Assembly (NCBI GenBank): GCA_020060485.1
Contig: JAGVAB010000132.1
Location: 1 to 31,780 of the forward strand
DNA length: 31,780 bases
Direction of reading: 5' to 3'
From: Anaerolineales bacterium
Lineage (GTDB): Bacteria > Chloroflexota > Anaerolineae > Anaerolineales > Anaerolineaceae
Part shown: piece by piece, positions 5,902 to 14,208 of the stretch
Position numbering within the stretch: position 1 is the first letter of the stretch
How the letters are laid out: every line of letters starts with the position of its first letter
The notes under the pieces: model-generated
The model's database searches: none
Told to the model about the DNA's origin: nothing
The model's input: only the letters and a program-made list of their open reading frames with translations
Program-made: the position numbers and the translations under genes

Positions 5902-8529
5902 ATGTTCCTCGCCACCAAACTTTTCCTTCCGCCCGCACAGCAAGGGTTGGTTACCCGCCCGCGCCTGTCTGATGCGCTGGATGACGCCTGGCATAGCGGC
6001 CGGCAGTTGATCCTGCTTTCGGCCCCGCCAGGGTATGGCAAGACCTCCCTGCTCTCGGAGTGGGTTGCCGATCGCCAAATCCGGACGGCCTGGCTGGCCC
6101 TGGACGAGGAAGACAATGATCCGGCCCGCTTCTTCCAGTACACTGTGCTGGCCCTTAAAAAACAGCTTCCCATTCTGGAAGAATTGCTTTGGGCGTTGAA
6201 CGCCCCCCAGCCAGCCAATCTTGAGATGTTGACTGCCGAGATGGTCAACCATATCGCTCAGGCTGAACATCCCATCCTGCTGGTGCTGGATGATTATCAT
6301 TTGTTGCACAATCCGCAGATCCATACTTTGCTGCAATATTTGCTGGACCACCAGCCGCCGCAGCTGCGCCTGGCGCTCCTCTCCCGTGAAGATCCGCCGC
6401 TGAACTTGCCGCGCCTGCGTGCCCGCCGCCAGATGCTCGAAATCCGCCAGCGCGACTTGAGCTTCGCGCCGGAAGAGGCTGGTCAATTGCTGCGGGATGT
6501 TTTGAGACTGACCCTGGAGAAAACCGAAGTGGATGACCTGGCCGCCCGCACCGAAGGCTGGGCAGTGGGTTTGCATCTGGCAGCTCTTTCATTGCAGGAA
6601 TGTTCTGACCCGGTGCAATTCATCCGGGATTTCAGCGGCTCGCATCGTTTTGTGATCGATTATCTGGCCGAAGAAGTCCTCTCCCGCCTGGCAGATGATC
6701 TGCGAGCTTTCCTGCACCGTTCGGCAGTCCTTGATCGTTTTTGTCCAGAGCTGCTGGATGCTGTTCTGGATACCACTCACAGCCGGGAGATGCTGGCCCG
6801 CATGGAAGCAGCCAATCTCTTTCTGGTGGCGCTGGATGACAGTCGCACCTGGTTTCGCTACCATCACCTGATGGCCGATATTTTGCGCAGTGAAATTGAT
6901 CCTGCTGAGCAGCAGGTTATTCAACGCCGTGCAGCGCTGTGGCTGGGCGAACATGATCGGCCGGTGGAGGCGGTACAGGTCGCCTTTGACAGCGGTGATC
7001 TCGATCTGACCTGTATCCTTATCCGCCAGGCAGCCATCCCGGCCGCCGAAAGCGGGCATTTGATCGAGGTGCTGCGCTGGCTGGATGCCCTGCCCGAAGC
7101 CGCCTTGCTGGGCGACCCCTATCTTTCTGTGTTGCGGGCCTGGTTTCTGATTTACAATGGCCGTTTCCGCGAGGCAGCCGGGTGGGTGCAAAAGCTGCAA
7201 GGCGCCACGCATGGGCTGGATGATCTGCTGGCTGACCAGGAAACCCGCCCGCTGGCCGGTTTGTTGTTGGGTTTGCAGGCCTGGATGCCGTCTACGGTTG
7301 GGCACAGGATCGATCTGGAGCAAATGCAGCAAGCCTATGGCTTGATGGCCGGGCAGTATCCGTTCTTTCTGCCGCTGCTCTTGCTGGCTTTGGGTCAGGC
7401 GCAAATCGGGGCCGGTCAAGGCGGGCAAGCCAGGCACAGCTTTGAGGAAGGCCTGGCTCTGGCCGAGTCAACCGGCAGCTCCGTTACGGCCCTCATCCTG
7501 CGCAACAATCTGGCTTTCCTGCTCAACAATTTGGGCGAGAGTGCCGGGGCCATCGAGTTGTGTCTGGAGGGCATTGCCCGCCATTCCAACCCGGACGGCA
7601 AGCCTGGCCTGCTGGCGGGCATTCCCCTGCTGGCGCTGGGTTGTTTGCGGTATCAAACCGGCGAGCTGGACGAAGCTTATGCCGCTCTTACCCAGAGCAT
7701 CAATCTTGTCCAACGTCTCGGGTTGTACCATATCCTGGCATCGCCTGCCAACCAAACGCTGCAATGGCTGCTGGTTGACGAAGGGCGCACGGAGGAGGCG
7801 CTGGCACTCAACCGGGAAACGCAGCGTCAGGCGGCCAAAGCCGGGCTGACGGCCGTGGCTGAATATATGGACTTGCTGGCTGCCTGGATGCACTGGTACG
7901 CCGGAGATGCGCAGCCCGCCCGCCAGTGGACGGCCAGACACCCCTTGCAAGGTTCGCTCGCCGATCAACTGCCTTATCTGGCCAGTATCCTGCTGCATGT
8001 GCGCGTGCTGGCCGAAAGCGGACGGGGCGATGAAGCGCTGGCGATCCTGGACGAGCTGGAAGGCCTGACCCTGGCTGTTGAACGCCGCCTGGACTGGATG
8101 CGTGTGATGCGTGACAAGGCGCTGGCTTGGCAGACGCTTGGCAAAACCTCGCAAGCCCTGGAAGCTCTTGCCGCGGCCCTCGAAGCGGCCGTACCTATCC
8201 AACACCGCCAGCTTTTCTTTCAGGAAAGGGCCAGCCTGGCCCCATTGCTGGAGAAGCTGCATCCGCGCTTCCCGCACTTCATCCATGCCATCTCTGTTTC
8301 TGCTGAAAGCCCCCGTCGCACGGACAATATTTTGATCGACCCGCCTACCGCGCGCGAGCTTGATATCTTGCGTCTGGTGGCTGCCGGGCTGAGCAACGCG
8401 GATATTGCCGAGCGTCTGTATATCACTGTCGGCACGACCAAGTGGCATATGCACCATGTTTTCGCCAAACTGGGGGTTAGCCGGCGCACTGAGGCAATTG
8501 CCAAAGCACGCGAACTGGGTCTGATCTAG
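5902..8529 (+). CDS. LuxR-family regulator, MalT-like (STAND ATPase)
   Basis: 875 residues. The N-terminal STAND-type NTPase domain has Walker A APPGYGKTS (residues 41-49) and a Walker B-like stretch ILLVLDDYH. The middle ~450 residues are Leu/Ala-rich helical repeats of the TPR-like kind seen in MalT, where they bind the inducer. The last ~62 residues form a LuxR/GerE helix-turn-helix (TARELDILRLVAAGLSNADIAERL). Proteins of this layout are ATP-dependent transcription activators that oligomerise on binding a small ligand. The inducer here is unknown. The start at ATG 5902 follows an extended -10 so closely that the transcript is probably leaderless. The genes from 8649 to 12944 follow on the same strand and are the obvious candidate targets. 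Its length is normal for MalT (about 900). Confidence 0.93.
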   Translation: MFLATKLFLPPAQQGLVTRPRLSDALDDAWHSGRQLILLSAPPGYGKTSLLSEWVADRQIRTAWLALDEEDNDPARFFQYTVLALKKQLPILEELLWALNAPQPANLEMLTAEMVNHIAQAEHPILLVLDDYHLLHNPQIHTLLQYLLDHQPPQLRLALLSREDPPLNLPRLRARRQMLEIRQRDLSFAPEEAGQLLRDVLRLTLEKTEVDDLAARTEGWAVGLHLAALSLQECSDPVQFIRDFSGSHRFVIDYLAEEVLSRLADDLRAFLHRSAVLDRFCPELLDAVLDTTHSREMLARMEAANLFLVALDDSRTWFRYHHLMADILRSEIDPAEQQVIQRRAALWLGEHDRPVEAVQVAFDSGDLDLTCILIRQAAIPAAESGHLIEVLRWLDALPEAALLGDPYLSVLRAWFLIYNGRFREAAGWVQKLQGATHGLDDLLADQETRPLAGLLLGLQAWMPSTVGHRIDLEQMQQAYGLMAGQYPFFLPLLLLALGQAQIGAGQGGQARHSFEEGLALAESTGSSVTALILRNNLAFLLNNLGESAGAIELCLEGIARHSNPDGKPGLLAGIPLLALGCLRYQTGELDEAYAALTQSINLVQRLGLYHILASPANQTLQWLLVDEGRTEEALALNRETQRQAAKAGLTAVAEYMDLLAAWMHWYAGDAQPARQWTARHPLQGSLADQLPYLASILLHVRVLAESGRGDEALAILDELEGLTLAVERRLDWMRVMRDKALAWQTLGKTSQALEALAAALEAAVPIQHRQLFFQERASLAPLLEKLHPRFPHFIHAISVSAESPRRTDNILIDPPTARELDILRLVAAGLSNADIAERLYITVGTTKWHMHHVFAKLGVSRRTEAIAKARELGLI

Positions 8530-8648
8530 CTTCAGTCTTCCCTCCCTTTCCCCAAAAAACCTAACTTTCGATAGGTCACAACCCTAACCTCCGGGTTGTA
8601 TATTTGGATTGTTGACACCAAACAAACCAATTTTTCGGAGGTTCACCC

Positions 8649-9194
8649 ATGAAAACACATTCTGTTTCCAAATTCGTCATTATCTTTTCAACCCTGACCG
8701 CCCTCAGCCTGGGCATGACCGGATGTTCCACCTTGCAGTATGAAGCCAATTCTGACGACATCCGCACCGTGGCGGACAAGATCGCCAGCTACACCCTGCC
8801 GGATAGCTACCACGAGCAATTCGCGGTGGAATTGATGGACTATCAAATGGTCAGCCTGACCGGGCCTGTGGAAAGCAGCCACATCTATCTGCTTCAGGCT
8901 CCAGAGGGCAGTTCGTTCACCTTCGAGCAAATGGAGCAGAAAATCCTGGGCATGCAAGATGACCGCAATATTGATCCCCGGCAGATGCATGTGATTGAAA
9001 TTCGCCCGGCACAAATTCGTGGCCAGGATGTTAATTTGATCATCCAGGAAGGGCTGAATTCGCAGGAGCAGGTTTACCGCTCGGCAACTGCGCTGTTTGA
9101 AGGCCGCCAGGGGCTGGCACTGGTCAGCATTTCTTCCCATGTCAATCTTTGGAGCCTGGACATGGTGGATGCTTTCCTGGCTTCACTCGAATAG
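8649..9194 (+). CDS. Predicted lipoprotein, first gene after the MalT-type regulator
   Basis: 181 residues. The signal peptide ends at LGMTGC (Cys26), which is a lipobox with Met at -3, so the protein should be lipid-anchored on the outer face of the membrane. The mature part has no cysteines or recognisable domain; it alternates short hydrophobic strands (IYLLQAPEGSSFTF, VNLIIQEGL) and ends LASLE. ATG 8649 has a good ribosome site (CGGAGG). The 119-nt upstream gap holds TTGACA at 8612-8617 and TATATT at 8599-8604, but these do not make a well-spaced promoter. It starts the row of genes that continues to the MBL hydrolase at 12944, so its role is probably tied to them. The function is unknown. 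Confidence 0.8.
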   Translation: MKTHSVSKFVIIFSTLTALSLGMTGCSTLQYEANSDDIRTVADKIASYTLPDSYHEQFAVELMDYQMVSLTGPVESSHIYLLQAPEGSSFTFEQMEQKILGMQDDRNIDPRQMHVIEIRPAQIRGQDVNLIIQEGLNSQEQVYRSATALFEGRQGLALVSISSHVNLWSLDMVDAFLASLE

Positions 9195-9209
9195 AAGCAC
9201 AAGCAGGCA

Positions 9210-9464
9210 ATGATCATGATCCAAAAACGCATCTTCAAAACAGGCGCTGAAATATACGAGATCATTGTCGAGGGGCATTTGGATGCGAGCCGTTCCGGCT
9301 GGTTTGAAGGCATGCAGCTTTGCAGCCAGCCGGATGGCACCACCCGCATCACCGGTTTTGTGATGGATCTGTCTGCACTGTATGGTCTTTTGACCCGCAT
9401 TCGTGACCTGGGTTTGCCGCTCATCTCGGTGCAGTGGCTGCCCGCTCGGGAAGAGCAATTGTAA
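9210..9464 (+). CDS. Conserved 84-aa protein (GHLD…ALYGLL…RIRDLGL family)
   Basis: 84 residues, probably cytoplasmic, with no membrane segment and one Cys. It has the pattern of an unnamed small family I recall from Chloroflexota and Actinobacteria: YEIxVxGHLD, W-F-x-G, PDGTT-x-xTG, then D-x-x-ALYGLL-x-RIRDLGLPLIS. This looks like a small two-strand/helix domain. Starts at 9210 and 9216 are both possible; the ribosome site is weak (AGCAGG). It sits 15 nt after the lipoprotein gene and 151 nt before the ICMT-family gene. It may be an adaptor or regulatory protein, but no function is established to my knowledge. Confidence 0.8.
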   Translation: MIMIQKRIFKTGAEIYEIIVEGHLDASRSGWFEGMQLCSQPDGTTRITGFVMDLSALYGLLTRIRDLGLPLISVQWLPAREEQL

Positions 9465-9615
9465 ATTTGTATGGGTGTAGGCCCTGAGGGGACTGCAAAA
9501 CACAATCAAAACAGAAAAATTTGAGTCTTTGGGATCAACCGTGAAGCATCACCTAACTTCTTTTTCACGGCAATTCCCAGAGAGCCAAAAATTTAGAAAT
9601 CAAGGAGGTTTTATC

Positions 9616-10266
9616 ATGAGTATCGATCCCGTTCGTGAACACTTTGGCCAATGGTGGGCTGTTGTTGTGTGGTTCCTGATCTTCATCGTCTTTTTGGCCT
9701 TTTTGCCTTTTTATCAGAAAAGCCAGCGCAAACCGGCCAGCGTATATGGCGCCTTTGTGCTGGCCCTGGCCCTCGAGATGTTTGGGGTGCCCTTGAGCAT
9801 GTACGTGCTGACCTGGATCTTCGGCAAAACCCTGCCAGACGGCGTTTTGTGGGGGCACACTCTGGTGCAGTGGATTGGTCTGAGCGGTACCACAGTGGCG
9901 GTGGTGTTATATCTGGTTGCGGCTGTGCTGATCATCCTCGGCTGGCGGCGCATCTACCGCCAGTACTGGAGCAAGCAGGATGGCGAAGGTCAACTGGTTA
10001 CCACTGGCATCTACCGTTATATCCGTCACCCGCAGTACACCGGTTTCCTGCTGATGACCCTGGGCATGATGTGCGAATGGGCCACCCTGCCCATGCTGAT
10101 CATGTGGCCGCTGCTGGTCGTTTTGTATGTGCGCCTGGCCCGACGCGAGGAAGCCGACATGCGCCTGGAATTTGGCCCGGCTTACGATGAATACCGCCGC
10201 ACCACCGGTATGTTCCTGCCGCGACTGTTTGTGCGCAGCAGCAGTGAATTGCAGACCAGAAACTGA
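9616..10266 (+). CDS. ICMT/PEMT-family membrane methyltransferase
   Basis: 216 residues with about five hydrophobic segments (first at ~13-33). The C-terminal catalytic region has the hallmarks of the isoprenylcysteine carboxyl methyltransferase / phospholipid methyltransferase family: RHPQYTG (H138) and REEADMRLEFGPAYDEYRRTTGMFLP, the E-E…F-G-x-x-Y-x-x-Y…P pattern. It would transfer a methyl group from SAM to a lipid or lipidated substrate at the membrane. ATG 9616 is chosen because AAGGAGG lies 7 nt upstream; the open frame extending to 9529 is not conserved-looking. It is followed 11 nt later by a soluble methyltransferase gene and then by a CPBP protease gene. The bacterial substrate is unknown. 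Confidence 0.87.
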   Translation: MSIDPVREHFGQWWAVVVWFLIFIVFLAFLPFYQKSQRKPASVYGAFVLALALEMFGVPLSMYVLTWIFGKTLPDGVLWGHTLVQWIGLSGTTVAVVLYLVAAVLIILGWRRIYRQYWSKQDGEGQLVTTGIYRYIRHPQYTGFLLMTLGMMCEWATLPMLIMWPLLVVLYVRLARREEADMRLEFGPAYDEYRRTTGMFLPRLFVRSSSELQTRN

Positions 10267-10277
10267 GGTGGATACCG

Positions 10278-10931
10278 ATGAGCTACGAACCCTCAAAACT
10301 GGAAATCTGGCTGACCCTGGGCATCGGAACCATTATTGCCCCCTGGTATCGCAGGTATGTCGATACCCTTCCCTTCCAGGAAAATGAGAAAGTGCTGGAT
10401 TTTGGTTCCGGCTCAGGCATCCTCTCCCGTCATATCGCTGCCCGCCTCGCCAGAGGCGGGAGCAATCTGGCCTGCGTGGACATTTCGGCCCGCTGGATGA
10501 AGGTGATCCGGCATACGCTGCGCCGCTTCAGAAATGTCAGTTTTCATCCGGGGCACATCACGCGGGTCAATTTGCCGGACGCCAGCTTTGACACAGTCAT
10601 TCTCCATTTCGTGCTGCACGATATTCCCGCTGCCGAACGCCCGCTGGTGATGCAGACCCTGGCTGGCAAGCTGAAACCAGGAGGGCAGTTGCTCCTGCGC
10701 GAGCCGCAAGGCGCAGGGTTGAGCCTGGAGGAAGTGCAATCTCTGGCTGCATCTGCCGGGCTTGTGCCGCAAGAAGTTGTTGCTCACAGGGTGTGGCTGG
10801 GGCCGGTTTTCGATGGCCGATTTATCAGATGCGAGATCAGCCAAATGAAGGATAACAAAACTCTCCACTCATCCGATGTGTCTGCAAGCAATGTTCTGTA
10901 TACTTTTGATCTGTTAGAAAAGGAATCTTGA
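10278..10931 (+). CDS. Class I SAM-dependent methyltransferase
   Basis: 217 residues with a Rossmann methyltransferase domain. Motif I is VLDFGSGSGILS (residues ~41-52), followed by a motif-II-like VDISARWM and the later FDTVILHFVLHDIP and LKPGGQLLLREP. The N-terminus (LEIWLTLGIGTIIAPWYRRYVDTLPF) is amphipathic and could touch the membrane. The last ~30 residues are polar and variable. ATG 10278 has GAGGTGG upstream. The stop codon is 1 nt from the ATG of the CPBP protease gene, so the two are coupled. The substrate is not identifiable; a lipid or quinone-like acceptor would fit its neighbours but is not shown. Confidence 0.88.
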   Translation: MSYEPSKLEIWLTLGIGTIIAPWYRRYVDTLPFQENEKVLDFGSGSGILSRHIAARLARGGSNLACVDISARWMKVIRHTLRRFRNVSFHPGHITRVNLPDASFDTVILHFVLHDIPAAERPLVMQTLAGKLKPGGQLLLREPQGAGLSLEEVQSLAASAGLVPQEVVAHRVWLGPVFDGRFIRCEISQMKDNKTLHSSDVSASNVLYTFDLLEKES

Positions 10932-10932
10932 C

Positions 10933-11985
10933 ATGAATATCCAATCATCTTCATTAGAAAACAAAAAAACCCTGCGCTGGGGCCTGGCCCAGACCCGCCC
11001 GGTGCTGGCTTTCCTGATCCTGGCTTTTGGCTGGACGTGGCTGTTCTGGCTGGGCGCCATTCCACTGCGCGGCCGTGATGACCTGCTGCTGATGACGGTT
11101 GTCTTTGTGGGCGGCTACGGGCCGGCAGTAGCCGGCATTCTGACTTTGGGACTCAAGAACGGTTTGCGTCTGTTTGACATGGATCGCAAGAGCGTGCTGA
11201 CCATGCTGCTCTCGGCGGTGTTTATCTTCGGCCTGATGACAGCCCGTTATTTGGTGGGGCCCGTTTCCGGCTATGAAAGCTTGCCGGCTGACCTGACCCT
11301 CAGTGCGCCCATTCTGATTATGGCCATTGCCGCCAGCCTGTATGGCGGCAAGATGATAGCCAGCGCTTTCTCCAGCAATGCCGACATTCGCCAAAAGATG
11401 GCTTCCATCCTGCCCGCGCGCAAATCTCTGGGCTGGGTGCTGTTCAGCCTGGTCTTCTTCCCTGTGCTGGTGCTGCTCAGTTGGGGTCTGGCAGTTTTGT
11501 TTGGCCTTCCGGTGGAGTACCCCGGCCTGTGGGGCCGCCCGGCCCTGCAAGTGCTGCCGTTGATGTTGTTGACCTTTCTGCTGACTGGCCTGGCGCGCGG
11601 CGGAAACGAAGAACCCGGCTGGCGCGGGGTGATGCAGCCCTTGCTGCAAGCCAAATACAGCCCTTTGACTGCTTCGCTGATCGTCTCGGCCTTCTGGTCG
11701 CTGTGGCACCTGCCCCTTTTTCTGAATGGTTTCTACCCGGAGGATCTGGTGCTGGGCATGATCGGCGGCGGCATCTACCGCATCCCGCTGGCCATCTTCC
11801 TCACCTGGGTCTACAACCGCTCGGGCGGCAACGTGCTGGCCATGATCATTCTGCACACCACCTTCAACATGGTGGTCAACTTCCTGCCCCTGTCCGATGT
11901 ACTTTTGTTGGGACTGTGGCTGGTGGTTGCAGCTGCGGTGGTTATTGGGGACAAGATGTACCGCAGGCCAGCCAAAGTTGATTGA
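10933..11985 (+). CDS. CPBP-family (CAAX/Rce1-like) intramembrane protease
   Basis: 350 residues with about eight hydrophobic segments. The CPBP catalytic motifs are intact: EEPGWRG (E226, E227, R231), FWSLWHLP (H259) and ILHTTFN (H308 with the following Asn). The family includes eukaryotic Rce1, which removes the AAX of CaaX proteins, and bacterial proteins involved in bacteriocin self-immunity or peptide processing. ATG 10933 follows the upstream stop by 1 nt and has AAGGAA before it. It lies two genes after an ICMT-family methyltransferase, so homologues of both post-prenylation CaaX enzymes are present. No protein in the cluster ends in a CaaX-like Cys motif, so the substrate must be something else or encoded elsewhere. 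Confidence 0.9.
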   Translation: MNIQSSSLENKKTLRWGLAQTRPVLAFLILAFGWTWLFWLGAIPLRGRDDLLLMTVVFVGGYGPAVAGILTLGLKNGLRLFDMDRKSVLTMLLSAVFIFGLMTARYLVGPVSGYESLPADLTLSAPILIMAIAASLYGGKMIASAFSSNADIRQKMASILPARKSLGWVLFSLVFFPVLVLLSWGLAVLFGLPVEYPGLWGRPALQVLPLMLLTFLLTGLARGGNEEPGWRGVMQPLLQAKYSPLTASLIVSAFWSLWHLPLFLNGFYPEDLVLGMIGGGIYRIPLAIFLTWVYNRSGGNVLAMIILHTTFNMVVNFLPLSDVLLLGLWLVVAAAVVIGDKMYRRPAKVD

Positions 11986-12017
11986 TTTTTTCGAGAAATT
12001 ATTAAGGAGTAAATGAG

Positions 12018-12944
12018 ATGAAAAAGATCGTTCGCATTATTCTGTTGGTGCTCGCCGGCCTGCTGGCTGCGGCGGCCGTGTTGAGCGGCGTGCGCTTTTG
12101 GCAAGCCAAAACCCAGGTGCAGCGCGAGTGGCTGGAAGTGCCCATGTTCGTGCCTGAACTGGAAACCACCGCCAGCCTGGAGATTATTCCCCTGTTTGAC
12201 CTGGACAGCCCGGATGCGGAGCTGATCGGCGGGCATGGCGTTTCGTACCTGATCCGCACCGATCAGACCAATGTGCTGCTGGACCTGGGCATGAACCCGG
12301 ATGACACCATCGCACCATATTTCCTGCGTAATCTGGGCACACTGCAACTGGACTGGTTTGAAATTGATGCGGTGGTCATTTCGCACAACCACCCCGATCA
12401 TGTGGGCGGCATTCAGCCCTGGCGGCAGAACAGCTTTACCCTGGGTGATTTCCGCCTGCCTCTGTCAAAGATCACCTTCTTCACGCCCATCCCGATGGGC
12501 TATCCGGGAGCGGCGTTGGTCTATGCCCGGGAACCGGTCAGGGTTGGGACGGACATTGTCACCACGGGCAGCATAGCGTTTCAGGAAGTTTTTCCGCTTT
12601 CGCTGTTGACGCCCAAGAACCATGAACAGGCTTTGGTGGTGCGGGTGGAAGGTGAAGGGCTGGTGCTGATCACCGGCTGCGGGCATCCCGGTCTGGAAAA
12701 GCTGGTGGAGCGCGCCGAAACCCTGTACCGTGAGCCGGTGGTGGGTGTGGTTGGCGGCCTGCATTATGGCAAAGCCACTGCCGCCGACTTGCAGCCGCAG
12801 ATCGACTTCCTGGCGGCCCGCCAGCCAGGACTGGTGGCGCTTTCGCCGCACGACAGCATGCCGCAAGCCATTCAGGCCTTTGCAGAGGCCTTTCCGCAAA
12901 GTTACCAGTCGATTGTGATCGGTCAGGCGATCCGGTTTCCGTGA
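12018..12944 (+). CDS. MBL-fold hydrolase with N-terminal membrane anchor
   Basis: 308 residues. Residues ~4-24 form a hydrophobic anchor or signal segment (IVRIILLVLAGLLAAAAVL) with no lipobox, so the enzyme is probably membrane-anchored with its catalytic domain outside. The metallo-beta-lactamase metal motif is complete (SHNHPDHVGG), with later GCGHPGLEK and VVGGLHYG. This pattern is like the COG1237 branch that includes dihydropterin-linked synthases, although those are cytoplasmic. AAGGAG lies well placed before ATG 12018, 32 nt after the CPBP gene. The reaction is unknown. It is the last gene of the block and is followed by a hairpin element and a terminator. Confidence 0.87.
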   Translation: MKKIVRIILLVLAGLLAAAAVLSGVRFWQAKTQVQREWLEVPMFVPELETTASLEIIPLFDLDSPDAELIGGHGVSYLIRTDQTNVLLDLGMNPDDTIAPYFLRNLGTLQLDWFEIDAVVISHNHPDHVGGIQPWRQNSFTLGDFRLPLSKITFFTPIPMGYPGAALVYAREPVRVGTDIVTTGSIAFQEVFPLSLLTPKNHEQALVVRVEGEGLVLITGCGHPGLEKLVERAETLYREPVVGVVGGLHYGKATAADLQPQIDFLAARQPGLVALSPHDSMPQAIQAFAEAFPQSYQSIVIGQAIRFP

Positions 12945-12954
12945 TGCATTTGTC

Positions 12955-12991
12955 CAGTCTGCACACTTCGACAAGCTCAGTGCGCAGACTG
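12955..12991. repeat. Hairpin element with TCGACAAGCTC loop
   Basis: Outer arms CAGTCTGC and GCAGACTG (8 bp) are followed, after one mismatch, by CACT/AGTG, enclosing the 11-nt loop TCGACAAGCTC (12968-12978). It lies 10 nt after the MBL gene. Confidence 0.75.
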
Positions 12992-13067
12992 AAAACTCGA
13001 TGTGGGCCTGCTGGTCCTGGGAGCAGGGCCAGCGAATGGCACAACACTGATCCTGTTTCTACACAGC

Positions 13068-13108
13068 ACCCTCCCGTCGTGTCTGACGGGAGGGTCAATG
13101 GGTTTTTT
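13068..13108 (+). terminator. Terminator of the regulator-associated operon
   Basis: A perfect 11-bp stem (ACCCTCCCGTC / GACGGGAGGGT, loop GTGTCT) is followed after 7 nt by a run of six T. It sits between the MBL gene and the convergent ectA-like gene and would end plus-strand transcription. Confidence 0.6.
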
Positions 13109-13144
13109 GCCCCGGACCAGAAGGGATCAGATATTGAACAAATC

Positions 13145-13660
13145 TCAATCGGTCAGCGGGCCCAGGCGAAAGAGGTACTCTGCTTCGTGCTGTCCGGCCT
13201 CCACCGGAAAGACCTCGGCAGGCAGGAAGTCTTCAAAGGTAACCAGACCGGTGCGATACTTTTTGGCCAATGAACGGAACAGGGCTTGTGAGGCCTGATT
13301 GTCAGGCGAAATGGTGGCCTCGACGAATCGAACCGGGTGATCCATTTGCGCCTTGACCACAAAATCCAGCAAGGCTGCTGCCAGGCCGTGGCCGCGAGCC
13401 TTTTCTTGCACCCGCACCTGCCACACAAACCAGGTTTCGGGTCTTTGGGGCTGGCGAAAGCCAGTCACAAAGCCTGCCACTTCGCCATTGATCTCGGCTA
13501 CGGCACACGTAGCGGAAAAATAGTGGCACAGGACAAAGTAGCAGTAGAAAGAATTGTGGTCAAGGGACTGGGATGTCTGCACCAGCTGCCAGACGGCGGC
13601 GGCGTCTTCTCCGCTGGGGTGGCGGATGACAGGATCCTGAGCGGGGTTGAATAGCTGCAT
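13145..13660 (-). CDS. ectA: EctA-like diaminobutyrate acetyltransferase (orphan)
   Basis: 171 residues of GNAT fold. It shows the EctA pattern rather than a generic GNAT: LDHNSFYCYFVLCHYFSATC near residues 32-51, AGFVTGFRQPQRPETWFVWQV, acetyl-CoA loop KARGHGLAAALL, and ATISPDNQASQALFRSLA. EctA makes N4-acetyl-2,4-diaminobutyrate in ectoine synthesis, but neither ectB (aminotransferase) nor ectC (synthase) is in this window. It follows the flavodoxin gene by 53 nt and starts at ATG 13660 with AAAGGAG upstream. It could still act on diaminobutyrate supplied elsewhere, or have shifted to another diamine. Confidence 0.85.
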   Translation of the reverse strand: MQLFNPAQDPVIRHPSGEDAAAVWQLVQTSQSLDHNSFYCYFVLCHYFSATCAVAEINGEVAGFVTGFRQPQRPETWFVWQVRVQEKARGHGLAAALLDFVVKAQMDHPVRFVEATISPDNQASQALFRSLAKKYRTGLVTFEDFLPAEVFPVEAGQHEAEYLFRLGPLTD

Positions 13661-13713
13661 AAGCTCCTTTCTATCAGGCTTGTCAGGGTACTGATCTGGT
13701 CAAGGGAACAGGA

Positions 13714-14175
13714 TCAGTCCAGCGCCTGGCGGATCCAGGCGGCTGCCCGTTCCAGTTCGCCTTCTTTCAAGGGGCCTTCAGACTCCAGCACAAAGAAACC
13801 CGCTGGCGGCAGGGCTGCTTCTCCGCCTTTGCGCTGCAATAATTTGAGCATTGGCTCCGCGGCATAACCGAATATTTTCACGAAAAAATTCAGGATGGCA
13901 GAGTTGACATCTTCCAGCGAGGCGCGGGTATCAAAAGCCGCCACCTTGACGCCCTTCAGGCTGCCGGCGGGCAGGCCCTTGAGGAATTTGACCGTGGCCG
14001 GGGTGGGGCGGAAAGCGCGCGTGGGTGAACCCACCGCCAGCAGGGCGACGCCTGCCAGATGCTCCGCCTGCACTTCATCCACTTTCAGGGCTTCTGTGCC
14101 CAGTGCAGCGCCAATGGATTGGGCGATTTGCCCGGTGTTGCCAAAAACCGAATCATAAACGACCAGTGCTTTCAT
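13714..14175 (-). CDS. Flavodoxin-domain protein
   Basis: 153 residues. The FMN phosphate-binding loop is clear (YDSVFGNTGQIAQSIG, residues ~6-21), followed by LLAVGSPTRAFRPTP and the central VAAFDTRA strand of the flavodoxin fold. It would carry electrons or act as a small oxidoreductase in the cytoplasm. ATG 14175 has GGAGG 8 nt upstream; a longer reading to 14196 lacks such a site. It sits between the DUF2785 gene (33 nt upstream) and the ectA-like gene (53 nt downstream), all on the minus strand. A short ACTGATC/GATCAGT repeat spans its stop codon. Confidence 0.87.
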   Translation of the reverse strand: MKALVVYDSVFGNTGQIAQSIGAALGTEALKVDEVQAEHLAGVALLAVGSPTRAFRPTPATVKFLKGLPAGSLKGVKVAAFDTRASLEDVNSAILNFFVKIFGYAAEPMLKLLQRKGGEAALPPAGFFVLESEGPLKEGELERAAAWIRQALD

Positions 14176-14208
14176 TGCATATGCCTCCTGTTTCAAAAAA
14201 ACAAAGCC

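Noticed and set aside
8590..8648. Promoter TTGACA/TATATT before the lipoprotein gene
   Set aside because: The two hexamers are in the wrong order and spacing for a single sigma-70 promoter.
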